From positions 1 through 37,519 of the forward strand of contig JAMYHX010000430.1 in NCBI GenBank assembly GCA_025529335.1: 37,519 bases of DNA. Reading direction: 5' to 3'. The notes under the pieces were generated by a model. That model saw only the letters and a list, made by a program, of their open reading frames with translations, made no database searches and was not told where the DNA came from. Numbering within the stretch: the first letter of the stretch is position 1; the number at the start of each line of letters is the position of its first letter. Positions 22,775 to 32,371 of the stretch are shown here, piece by piece. The position numbers were made by a program, and so were the translations under genes. The DNA comes from Rhizopus sp. PT2906. Its lineage: Eukaryota; Mucoromycota; Mucoromycetes; Mucorales; Rhizopodaceae.

Positions 22775-24167
22775 ATTCTCCCTAATAAAAGAGAGAAAAA
22801 GAAAGAAATAATAGACATACTGCTTATATAAGAAACAATCGAATCGCCAAGAAATAAACAAATATGCAGGACAGGCTGATGCAGTACGTCTTTGATCTCC
22901 AACTTGCTATGAACAAATTAGGAACGATATATGAACTCCGATCAATGCATTTGTTTGTTTGTCAAAATTTAAATAAAAACATACATGGTTTGGTCTATTG
23001 TGACTGAATCATAAGAATAATAAATCTAATAAAGTAGAAAACTCATATAGGAACCAGTCTTTACACTGTTTCGAAAAATGTACAATACACTGTTCTTAAG
23101 CTTAGAGCGCTTCTATGCAGACTATTCCTAGATATGTTCATACATATCTTGAATATCCTACGTACAAAAGAAAATTTAGTATATACTCTTTATTATGCAT
23201 TACATCTGCCACTAGTGTGTTGACTAGTAGTGTTGAATAAAAAGCTTAATATGAAAGCAATGTATTGTCTTATAGAAGAGCAGTACTTGTGTATACTATT
23301 TCAAAAGGGTACAGACTATTTAAACAAGCAATTTCCATTCTGGTGGTATATCACGCATAAAGTTACCTTCTGACTTCAATCGAGATAAGGTAGATATCCG
23401 AATAGAACATCATCCCATGATTAATACCAAAGAAGGAAAGCTGACGATCCATTCATGAATCAACTATGTAGTTGTGAATTTTAAACAAACAAAAGAGGGT
23501 CATTATGTTTATCACTTTGGGGCATTAACAATTAACAGCTTTTCTCAATGGTGAGGACTAAAGTTTAAATCACCATGGCTTCTTTATAACGCCTCTGCAC
23601 TATGACAAAAGGGCGGTCAAGCGTGGACTATACTTGGATCGACGTACGATAACGATTTCTGAGCGATCATATGCTCTACGTTAATTTGATTTACTCATAT
23701 ACTCCCCTTGCCTCCCTCGTGCATCCCCCCCTTTTTTTCTTGACTTTGCCTGGAGCTGAAAATAGATTAGAAATTACATAGAATGAACTTAATAAAGCAT
23801 ATAATAATTGTTGATAGATATTATGCTAGTGTATGGTATGACATACCCTAGCTATCAAAATATTGTATTTTTTTTGAATGGTTCTTCCTATTTGCAATAG
23901 CTTGGTTACTGTTGCAGTCTTGTACCCCTTTTCATTACTTTATTAATCCAATTAATCAAACGCTCCTATTATAATCCTAACCGCGTTTCCCTTGCTTATT
24001 TTGTTATTTATCTCCTAAATGATTCTAAAAAAAAATGTCAACTATCTGTCCTCCTTTTTACCAACAATAAATTCAGCAGTGTATAAAAGAAGAATTTGAT
24101 CTTCATCCTCCTTCTTTAACAGCTCGTTTCTTTCGTTAATTGTTGTATATTACTGTTATTATTACAC
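22775..24167. other. Divergent intergenic region
   Basis: About 1.4 kb between the carrier gene and the next + gene, AT-rich, with pyrimidine runs near 23700-23745. No gene, repeat or RNA was recognised apart from the TATA-like box noted separately. Confidence 0.45.
24082..24088 (+). promoter_or_regulatory. TATA-like box
   Basis: TATAAAA about 80 bp upstream of the ATG at 24168, within GTGTATAAAAGAAG and followed by a pyrimidine-rich leader. Position and sequence fit a core promoter for the 24168 gene. Confidence 0.5.
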
Positions 24168-24815
24168 ATGGATCAAGTACAGATATGCGTGCAACAAAGA
24201 AAGCTAGGACAACTCTTTGATCAAGTCAAGACGACAACCTACGACTATTGGATTATTTTCTACAGTCCACTTTTCTGGTTCTTGTCCATACTTATCATCA
24301 AGTGGGAATTAGATAGCAAGCAAAAGAGAGTCGAAACAAATTTTGAATTTTCAGAGACTATTATATTTCCTAGCATTGATACGCCCATAGCACCATGGGT
24401 TAAAGCCCCTTCTGAAAATACGTCGTCCCTGGAGGACTCATACGAAGCATCTGTGATGTACCAAGAAAAAAAGACAAAAGATAGAAAGCTATCCGCTAAA
24501 CGATCATTCAAGACCCTCAAGGATCAAATAAGCTCATTGAAGCAGAGACGTGCCGAAAGTGTAGACTCTGTAACACTTGCTCCAGCTCCTCGATTGAAAA
24601 CAAGGCAAAACTCTGCTTCGTCCCTTCCAACAACAAAGGCTCCATTGGTAAAAAAGACAATGTTTCTGAGACGATTCAGTAGTAGTAGCGATGTTTCTTC
24701 TGACAACAGCAATAATAAACAAAAAGTGGCAGCGCCTACAAAAAAGAATAGTATAAAGTCAGAGTCGATTCAGAAACTAAAGCTGTTTAGCTTAAAGTTG
24801 AAAAGTAGTCAATGA
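24168..24815 (+). CDS. Unknown single-pass membrane protein, basic Ser-rich tail
   Basis: Intronless ORF of 215 residues. A short N-terminus (DQVQICVQQRKLGQLFDQVK) precedes one strong hydrophobic segment at about residues 27-46 (YWIIFYSPLFWFLSILIIKW). The rest is hydrophilic, Lys/Ser-rich and probably disordered, with a possible short coiled segment (SFKTLKDQISSLKQRRAES). No known domain is recognised. It would be membrane-anchored with a basic tail; localisation is inference. A TATA-like box sits about 80 bp upstream, and the gene converges with NXT1, 134 bp away. Confidence 0.7.
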   Translation: MDQVQICVQQRKLGQLFDQVKTTTYDYWIIFYSPLFWFLSILIIKWELDSKQKRVETNFEFSETIIFPSIDTPIAPWVKAPSENTSSLEDSYEASVMYQEKKTKDRKLSAKRSFKTLKDQISSLKQRRAESVDSVTLAPAPRLKTRQNSASSLPTTKAPLVKKTMFLRRFSSSSDVSSDNSNNKQKVAAPTKKNSIKSESIQKLKLFSLKLKSSQ

Positions 24816-24949
24816 TTGTCTGGTCTCTACTTATCGTTGTATATTGTTTATTTAATAAAATTACTAATCGACCAACTTTACCTAACGTGGCTTCTCTCTC
24901 TCTCCTTTCACGAGTATCGTATATTTACACAAGAATGAAAAAGTTTATT

Positions 24950-25522
24950 TTAAACAAATCTATAATTGTAGTTTAGCTACGCCCACGTATATAAACTGTC
25001 TTTTTTTGATAGTCTTACCTAAAGTTGTCGCTTTGAACGTAGTAGTTACCAACTTGTTTATCATCAGGCATTAGAATAAATGATTCTGAAAAGTTGCGTT
25101 TTGTTGGATTGTCTCCATATTTGACTGTTCCAGACACATTGATCAGAATACCACATGCACCTTGAGCGTTCATTGTTGCAGGGATAGGGTGACAATCGTA
25201 TACATCAACTTCATGATGTGACATTGGTAAGCGTCCTAAGAATTCAGAGTATTGGTGTGCTCCTGAAAATGCATTTCCTGTAATGTGTTGATTGTTAGTC
25301 ATGATCATGTAATTCTATAGTTATATCCATACCATTCCATAAAATAGCTGAATCATCTCTATACAAGCTTCCTAAATTCTATTCAAACAAGATCGTTTAG
25401 AAAAGATCTTTGATATTTTTTACAAGCTGGACCATACATACTTGGCGCTGTGTATCGTAGCTAGGGTAAAAGAATTGTATAAACTGCTCTGTGCTCTTTT
25501 CTGCCACACTGACAACGTTCAT
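24950..25522 (-). CDS. NXT1: NTF2-related mRNA export factor Nxt1/p15
   Basis: Four exons in transcript order: 25522-25442, 25378-25333, 25277-25019 and 24959-24950; 131 residues. The NTF2-like fold is readable: EKSTEQFIQFFYPSYD (helix 1), LGSLYRDDSAILWNGNAFSG, FLGRLPMSHHEVDVYDCHPIP, ILINVSGTVKYGD and FSESFILMPDD. It closely matches the p15/Nxt1 pattern (VVDCQPV, VSGTVKF) rather than Ran-binding NTF2. Nxt1 pairs with the Mex67/NXF1 mRNA export receptor at the nuclear pore. The last exon is a 10-bp piece (splice AG|GTAAGA at 25019/25018). Using it gives the ending SDNFRFV instead of a stop right after SDNFR. It shares a 440-bp divergent promoter region with EFR3. Confidence 0.88.
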
Positions 25523-25962
25523 GATTAAAGACAGTAAAAAGAGAATGCAATTATTTTTTCGTACTGCAAAAAATAGTCACCAAGACATTTTTGCCTTTTA
25601 TTCATACTCACAGATACACAAAGAATCACATATGTTCAATATTTGTATATAACTTAAACATGACCTAGGTTGACTCAAGGACGCGATACTTGCTATTTAT
25701 ACAAATGTTTTAATTTTTGATGTCACTGCAGAATTTGATTAAAGTTAATAAACATCATTTTTATAATCAATTGGTTCCCAAGGCAACAGATGATTTCAAT
25801 GAAAAAAGGATGCTTTCACTACTAAATTTGTGAAACGAGGAGCGATAGTTTCCCTTCATATATTTAAACCCAACTCATGTATTGTCTTCCCTCCCTTTTT
25901 TTTCTTTTCTTTCTCCCTCTCTCTCTCTTCAACCTTTACATACCTGCCTCATTGCTGACACT
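25523..25962. promoter_or_regulatory. Bidirectional promoter region NXT1/EFR3
   Basis: 440 bp between the two start codons. On the EFR3 side there is an AT-rich TATATTTAAA at about 25859, then a long pyrimidine tract (about 25889-25930) ending just before the EFR3 leader, a common arrangement in fungal core promoters. On the NXT1 side the DNA is A/T-rich without a clear TATA. Confidence 0.5.
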
Positions 25963-28900
25963 ATGAATCTGTAAAAACATAAAATAATCAATTCAAGCTT
26001 ATTTCATTTATTGACCTATATCTCTAGATATGCAAAGCATGCAACACTCATTAATAACTGTTACCCCGAGAAAGAAGGCGAAAACAAACCAAGAGCTTCT
26101 GAACTTAGTTATTTAGTGTTCTATGCAAGCTCAAGGCCGGTTAAACTTACTAAGGTTGGAGTCTTTCTTGAAAAAAAAGTAGAAAAAGATGTGTCGAGAG
26201 GCAGAAAGCAGTAATTATTAAATAATACAAAAAGAAAAGGGGGGACGATTCATTACTTTATTTAGAAATAATCATGTGACACTAGACATTATTAAATCAC
26301 TGATACATTCATGTCATCGAGACCTGAACCTGTTTTCAAAATATGTTGTAAAGATTATTCAAATGATGCTTCAGACAAAGGATATTGAATTGATAGATCG
26401 CGCGTGTCAAGTGGTAAGTCGTGTAGACATTTTGAATCAATATATCTCATAGAGTTGTTAGTTTGTTGCGTTTACAGAATATCATGATGGATCTACCTTG
26501 GGCGTCGATTCTGATTTTACAAACGATTATGAAGCGCTTTTGAGTAAATTTGCTGAATTTTGCTCATTTGATTCAACGAATGAATTACTTAAATTACAGT
26601 ATGATACTCATCTTATTATATTGTGACAGTTGATTTACTATTGTATTTAGAATGAGATACAGTGGTCAGCGTTCGTTACAGGCGGCAGTAACATCAAACG
26701 CTCTTCAAGTTTCAAATTATAAGGCACAGCTTGATTTAATCCTAAACCCTCTCATTGTGACTTTATCCAATACAACCAATCCCGCAGATGCGTTAGCTCA
26801 GAGGTATATATACACATCGTGACAATTCTTTCTAACCGATCCTTATGACCTTAGCAACGAAAACGCTGATATACGGCAATCTGCCATTAGCTATGAAACA
26901 CTTAATTCACACAGCATTGATATCTTGGCTGCGAAAACCTTTGCCCTTCTTTTTAGCAAGGCAAATGGTATAGCTCTTAAACAATCACTTGCACCTATAT
27001 TTCTGTAAGATGATATGCAATATACTTTACAGTAAAAAGCTTACCCTTATTATAAAGTTATGTTAACGAGAAACACGCATGGTGGCCGTCTAATTTTATT
27101 GTATCAATGATAAAACTGGTCCTGCACTCGCTCCAGGTAATTTTTACTAGTGCATATTATATTCTTATTTATTGAAAATGGTTCAATATACAGCCTCAAT
27201 ATAGCTACCTTTTAGTATCTGAAGTCGTTCAGCAGTTGAGTAATATCAAGGCTGAAAATGAAGAATGCCTTAAAAAAAGAGCATCACTAGTATCTGCCTT
27301 GGGTGCCATTCTCAATGCCAATGTACCTCTAGTAGGGATCTCTGTACTTGAAGTACTCAGCTCCCTCTTTACCCAGCTTACTCTCTCGCTCAACGACAGC
27401 GGCCAGAAATTTTTGGAATCAAAGCCTAGCAACAAAGTAGATGCTCTACACTACTCTATTCATCATGGCCTGGTTTGCAGTATTGGTGGATTAGCCTCGC
27501 AGACATACTATGTCAATCAGCTAAACGACATTGCAGCCTTCATTGTCTCTAAAATTCGCACAAATAACAGTAGGCCAGACATAGTAGACGAACTACCTAT
27601 TGTAGAATATAGAAAGGCAGCTATCAAATGCTTACAGTGTGTTGTTATTAGCTCAATAAAGAAGACTGAAAAAGATGATACAGAAAGCGAAAATGCATTT
27701 TCCTACAAGCATTCTATCAACCTTGATACATTCATTCCAATCGTAGGCTTGCTATTAGATGACTCTGCAGGTAAGCATTTCACACGAGCGGCTTTTTCTT
27801 AACTATAATGGTCTTTTGCTTTATCAGAAACAAGAACCGAGCTCGCATACATGTTTGTAAACTACTTTGACGCAACAGCAGAAACAGATATCGGCCTAAG
27901 GTACGTTTTGACCACACATACTGCAAGCAGATGCTAACAACCATTCTTTTTTGTAGTCCTTATCCCAAGGTTTGCTAAATTCACAGTAAAGTGTCCTTCT
28001 GATATACTTATATTGATAACTATAGCATACATTAACACATCAAGGAGACATTAGCCTAGTTGACACTATTTATCAAACTATCCTGGAGTGGGTTCAGCTG
28101 CCCACTATAGAAGTACAAGATATCCTAGCTATCAACAAATTACTCGCAGCACTCACTCGCCGTTTCGGCGCGGACGCAACCATCAGAGCAGTTCCCCTTG
28201 TGTTCGAGATCCAGTCACTCGTCAAGCAGACGGTGATCAAGACTACATCACGACAAAGAGCGGTCGCCGCTCTCGTTGTTGAGTGGTTATTGACGGTTGC
28301 TGAGTTTTATAGTATTGATAGTCTTTACGAATACATGCAAACATTAAAAACAGAGCGTATCGACAATGGCGAATACTCTGTTATTTTCTTGCAGGATACC
28401 AAAGCCGATACCATTGATGAGCTTGAGCCCGAAAACAAGAATATTGTGGATAAATTTATTGACAGAAAACAAGTAGTTGATCTCTTATCAAAGGATGGCC
28501 CTCTCAGGGACGAGGAAGATACGGATGGAACTGAGCTTGAAGCCAAGTTAAATGCCGATTGGGACGTAAATACCACAGGTATATTAAAATCATTTTGAAA
28601 ACGGTAATTCTGGTCTAAAACATGAAAAATAGAAAATCACAGCTCTACATTCAGAATTAGAACTTCGCGTAATCTGAGTGATTTGAAAGCAAAACTGGTA
28701 ACTCCTTGGTCAAGCAATACTGAAATAGCAGTAAGTTGTTAAAAGATGAAAGAAATATAAAAGATTAACAAATACGTATAAAAGCCCAATGATCAAGAAA
28801 AGAGAAAAACCATCAAGGTAGAAAACTTAAAAGAGGCCTTAATCGGCCAAACTCTTTCAGAAGGCACATCATTGGATTCGATGAGCTTTGATTGCTTGTC

Positions 28901-29069
28901 AAAGAAGTCTGCAGACCCGTTTATGGATATGAGTTCTCTTCTTCAGTCGATTTCTTCCGGAAACAACGAGTCTAAGTAGGTTAAATATTAATATATGTAT
29001 CTTCTTACTAACAATAAGTACTTCTATTGTAGACCATCCGCTCTATTTAATCCACCTTATAAGCTATAA
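25963..29069 (+). CDS. EFR3: Efr3, plasma-membrane anchor of the PI4-kinase complex
   Basis: Fourteen exons: 25963-25970, 26028-26210, 26266-26413, 26462-26598, 26651-26803, 26855-27004, 27058-27136, 27194-27770, 27828-27900, 27957-27969, 28026-28578, 28633-28730, 28785-28975 and 29033-29069. They sum to exactly 800 codons (799 residues). The first exon is 8 bp (ATGAATCT) and exon 10 is 13 bp. The N-terminus YAKHATLINNCYPEKEGE and FYASSRPVKLTKVGVFLEKKV is the fungal Efr3 signature. The middle (ACQVFVAFTEYHDGST, HAWWPSNFIVSMIK, SYLLVSEVVQQLSNIK) is helical-repeat-like, as in Efr3. The C-terminus FRIRTSRNLSDLKAKL continues the family. Efr3 holds the Stt4/Ypp1 PI4-kinase complex at the plasma membrane to make PI4P. 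Exact splice choices around 28579-28633 are inferred from phase. Confidence 0.9.
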
Positions 29070-29924
29070 AACTTTATAATAAAAGCGCGTTTGTTGCTTG
29101 AATCAGATTTAATGCACGATTGCAAATATTTTATTACTCATTAAAATTAATACTCTTATCATTTACATTGCACTTACGATATCACGGTCATTTGCAGCTG
29201 GGCACAATTGGCAGTGCTTCAACTGATAAATAACCGGAGGATAGCCTTTAGATAAAGTTTAGTAATAGCCCTATATGACTTTATGCGCAGTTTTACTTAC
29301 TGCTGGGTTCTCTTTGTGAGCACTCCGATGTACGACCAACAATCCTCTTGTTATCGTCCAAACATCGTAGAGAAGCATTTTTTTCCCCTTTCAGACGAAC
29401 TTTCTTTTTCCTCTTGAGCATAAAGTTAAAGTTATTTAATGTTACAAATACAATGATCTGCTTACTTATGATTGCAAACAAGCTTTTGTCTTTCGTATTT
29501 GTTCTCGAGACGTCGGTAGCACTTGGAACAGGTCACACTTGTCCTGAACTCATCAACGGGAATTACCAATGCCCTCTGCGCCAATTCCCTTTGAACTTTC
29601 TGTATATAAAATAAACATTAGCCTATTCAATAAAGTGATAAAGTTGCTATACTACTCTACATTAAGAGTTGAATGAAGCTAGAGCAAGACCACGAGCTGG
29701 ATATGTTTGGAAAACCTTGTATGATTGCCATCCTACATGGGACAAGCGACTATATTGGCTTTGCAGTAAAGGAGCAAGAAGATCAGATATCAGCTAGTCA
29801 TTACCTAAGTAAAAGCGACGATGTAGGAAGTAGCAGGGCTGTATACTAGAAGGATTGACCAATTCATTCAAAAATTCAGCATATATCCAGCATTTATGTT
29901 TTATTTTAAAAACTATTACTTAGA
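29070..29924. other. Intergenic, start of the transposon island
   Basis: No supported gene. Small ORFs at 29348-29614 and 29673-29849 (58 codons, preceding the MULE fragment) have no recognisable domain. The second may belong to the same decayed element because it lies directly upstream in the same orientation. Confidence 0.35.
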
Positions 29925-30266
29925 GTGAGTTGGCACAATCAGTTGAAGACAAACTACTTACAAAGAAAGAGAAAAAGAAGGCTGGATCGATTAATCTTTA
30001 TCTTGGTTGATGATGTTCATACCGATTTTATGCACAATACCGCAAGGATGGCTGCTAACCTCGGACGTATGAGCTCAGAAACTAGAGAGGCAAGAAAGGG
30101 AATGATTGCAGCAGAAGAGATCAATGAGCTGTCATTAGAAGATATGGCGCAGAAAGTATACATCGATAAAGAGGTTTGTTATATTGTCAAGCCTTTCACG
30201 ACGGAAGTTGTATACGATATATCAACTGAGCAAGGAATGATGACTGCATGCAATTATATACTTTAA
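29925..30266 (+). pseudogene. Fragment of a MULE-type transposase C-terminal region
   Basis: 113-codon open stretch without a convincing start. The segment LVDDVHTDFMHNTARMAANLG, followed by an acidic helical part and VKPFTTEVVYDISTEQGMMTAC, resembles the region preceding and entering the SWIM zinc finger at the C-terminus of fungal MULE-like transposases. The expected C-x-C continues only as ACNYIL, then a stop. It lies on the opposite strand from the N-terminal/catalytic piece at 30306-31304 and is separated from it by about 40 bp, so the element is rearranged and dead. The family assignment is inference from pattern. Confidence 0.5.
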
Positions 30267-30305
30267 ACGAAATAGGCGTGCATGTAAGCATATGTATTTG
30301 GTTTA

Positions 30306-31304
30306 TTACTTCGATATCGCATTTTCTTCCACGTCGCTCATGTCAATCGTAATCTTTTCAGGACAGAGACTGGCAGAATGTTTTAAATGGTAGAGCCAGT
30401 GACTTACAGGCAAGAAAGATCTATCAGTAGTGAAGAGGAAAGCAACAAGACAGCCAGTTCCAGTTTCTGCATGCCTGATCACCAAAGTATACAACAGGCC
30501 ATCTTTAAATGCAGTGGTGTTATGCGTTGCATCCAAAGAAAAATCCTTCGTTTTGGCTAAAAGGGATGTTTGCCAATCTGAGCAGAATCCAAAGGTGAAT
30601 GAACTGTCGTAGTCATCGTCGATGAATACATTGTAATTCTTTGTTTCCAAATGGTTCAACCAGAGTTTAACAGAGGCTTTCTGATCGTCATGCCTCTTGT
30701 AGGCCCTTTCAAATACTTTTCTGAAGATGTTGTACCCATCTTCACTGTGAATAAAATTATCCCTGTGAGGAGTGCTTGTTGAAGCTTTATTTTGTGAGCG
30801 AAATGCTTTGTGCATAGCAAAACGTACGCTTCTTGTGTTATATCTTTCTTGCAGTCGTTGAAAGATGGCTTCTCTGACATCTGCAGACAGAGGAAGGTAC
30901 TGAAGATCCTCTGCAGAGCCGAGTACATGACAGTGGTTACCATCCACCGTGATAACCGCTTCCTCAGGATTGCTGAAATAGCAAGTTGCTATCAAACGAG
31001 CCTTACATCCGATCTTCTCACTTTTTTTTTGCAAGGTTCTTTGAACAGCCATAGCGTGTCGCTTGCTTCCAGCGCGATGGCATTCATACAGACTTCTCCA
31101 AAGGTAGTCTGCACGTGGTCTACCTCTAGCTCCAACCAAATCTTGATCCGTGATGTCATTTCTAGTTGTCTTCCTAATGACCCACTTGACTTCATACTTA
31201 ACAACATGGCTCTCAATAACTTTCTTGTACTGTGCGATATCCGTAACTTGAAGCTCAGGTACAGGACTGTAAGCAGCAATGTTAATTTCAGTTGAAGAGT
31301 TCAT
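30306..31304 (-). pseudogene. MULE-like transposase, 3'-truncated
   Basis: 332-residue ORF from ATG 31304. The N-terminal part holds a putative zinc/FAR1-like DNA-binding region (KIGCKARLIATCYF ... ITVDGNHCHV). The C-terminal part is the first half of a MULE DDE domain: FSLDATHNTTAFKDGLLYTL (Asp at about 258), GCLVAFLFTTD, HWLYHLK and CPEKITIDMSDVEENA (second Asp at about 321). The ORF stops right after this motif, so the third catalytic acidic residue and the SWIM zinc finger are missing. Complete relatives continue well beyond. It is probably an inactive remnant. Its start lies about 150 bp from the left end of the neighbouring DD34E element. Confidence 0.75.
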
Positions 31305-31456
31305 TTTTAAAAAGATAAAAATAGATAGAATAGTAGAGCTATAAAATAAGAAGCAATGTTGTGTTTATTGTATTAATATTTGTTTTAAAGGAACAAGGTG
31401 TCAGTGACTAACAACTTAGATCATTGAGAAGAAATGATATAGTTCGAAAAAGGAGC

Positions 31457-31715
31457 ACACTCCGAAAAAAATGGCACACATTAAATTTTTATTTGGCTCA
31501 GTAACCAAATTCGTTATGGCACATTTTATTTTATTGATAGCACAATAAAAGAAAAAGAGTGCCAAAAAGACTTACCAGCTCATTTTGGATTAGTGTGTCA
31601 TACGTAATTTTCAAGTGTGCCAAAAAAAAAAAAAAAAAAAAAAAAAAAGTGTACCATTTCTTTTAGAGTGTACCTTGCCAGATAAATCAATAAAGAGACT
31701 GAGTCTGGAGCCAGT
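31457..31715 (-). repeat. Left terminal inverted repeat
   Basis: Reverse complement of the right repeat at 34178-34454, near identical from the internal CTCCAGACTCAGTCTCTTTA block through the A-run (31622-31648) to AATGTGTGCCA. The outermost ~15 bp differ: here it reads GCACACTCCGAAAAAAATGG, whereas the right end has TTTTACGAAAATAAATGG (complement). Confidence 0.9.
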
Positions 31716-31735
31716 ACCATGTCAAGTTTGAGCCA

Positions 31736-32225
31736 ATGACAAGCCCATTTTTAGATCCAGAACTTTTATTATTTGCCATGGATCCAAAGTATCCACCAGG
31801 AAGCGACTTAATTTCGAAGTTGGTTTTGCGAAATTCGGATGTGGTTGAAATGATTACCATTACCTTGATAGGTAAGAAATGCTCAATAATTCTTACACAT
31901 ACAAATGCTGACTTTTCGTGTAGGTCCAAACGCTGCTTCCTTGTATTTACCGAGACCAACAGAATGGGCAGGTGGTTCTAAATCCGATACTGTTTATGTT
32001 GCCAACGTATCGTCTACAAGTTTGCCACCAATACTGATTGAAGTTCAGCATACAATTACAACAGAATTCATTGACCGTCTTATTAACTATTCGCTATCAG
32101 TAAAAAAATGCTTTAAAGCAAAACCAATTGTTGTTGTATTTGGCACACATGTTACACGTACTGAAATCAGTATGGATTTTGAACCAACAACTTTTGAGTT
32201 TGCAAAAGGAATCCCCAGTACATAA
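31736..32225 (+). CDS. Accessory ORF with PD-(D/E)XK nuclease-like pattern, probably truncated
   Basis: Two exons, 31736-31871 and 31924-32225 (52-bp intron, G|GTAAGA ... GTGTAG), 145 residues. It begins SPFLDPELLLFAMDPKYPPG. The second exon contains KSDTVYVANV, then LPPILIEVQHTITTEF and CFKAKPIVVVFGTHVTR. An Asp, then a hydrophobic beta-strand ending E-x-Q, then a helix and another strand is the layout of PD-(D/E)XK nucleases of the Rpn/transposase-associated kind; Q in place of K is common there. It ends abruptly at PST, and coding-like sequence in another frame (about 32264-32330) follows. A longer original C-terminus is likely. Function inside the element is unknown. Confidence 0.6.
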
Positions 32226-32371
32226 GTGAAAAAGTCGGTTCCAAAGTTATAATTTTGTAAGTCCCAAAAAAGTATGAAAGGGCACTGTCAGAAGATTCCA
32301 CCAAAAAGACCACAAAGTACACAGTCATTTTTTCATGATTCTGCTCACGTTCGGATGTTTCTATTTATTAA

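Noticed and set aside
30810..31295. 161-codon + strand ORF
   Set aside because: Shadow of the MULE transposase ORF on -, which has recognisable DDE motifs.
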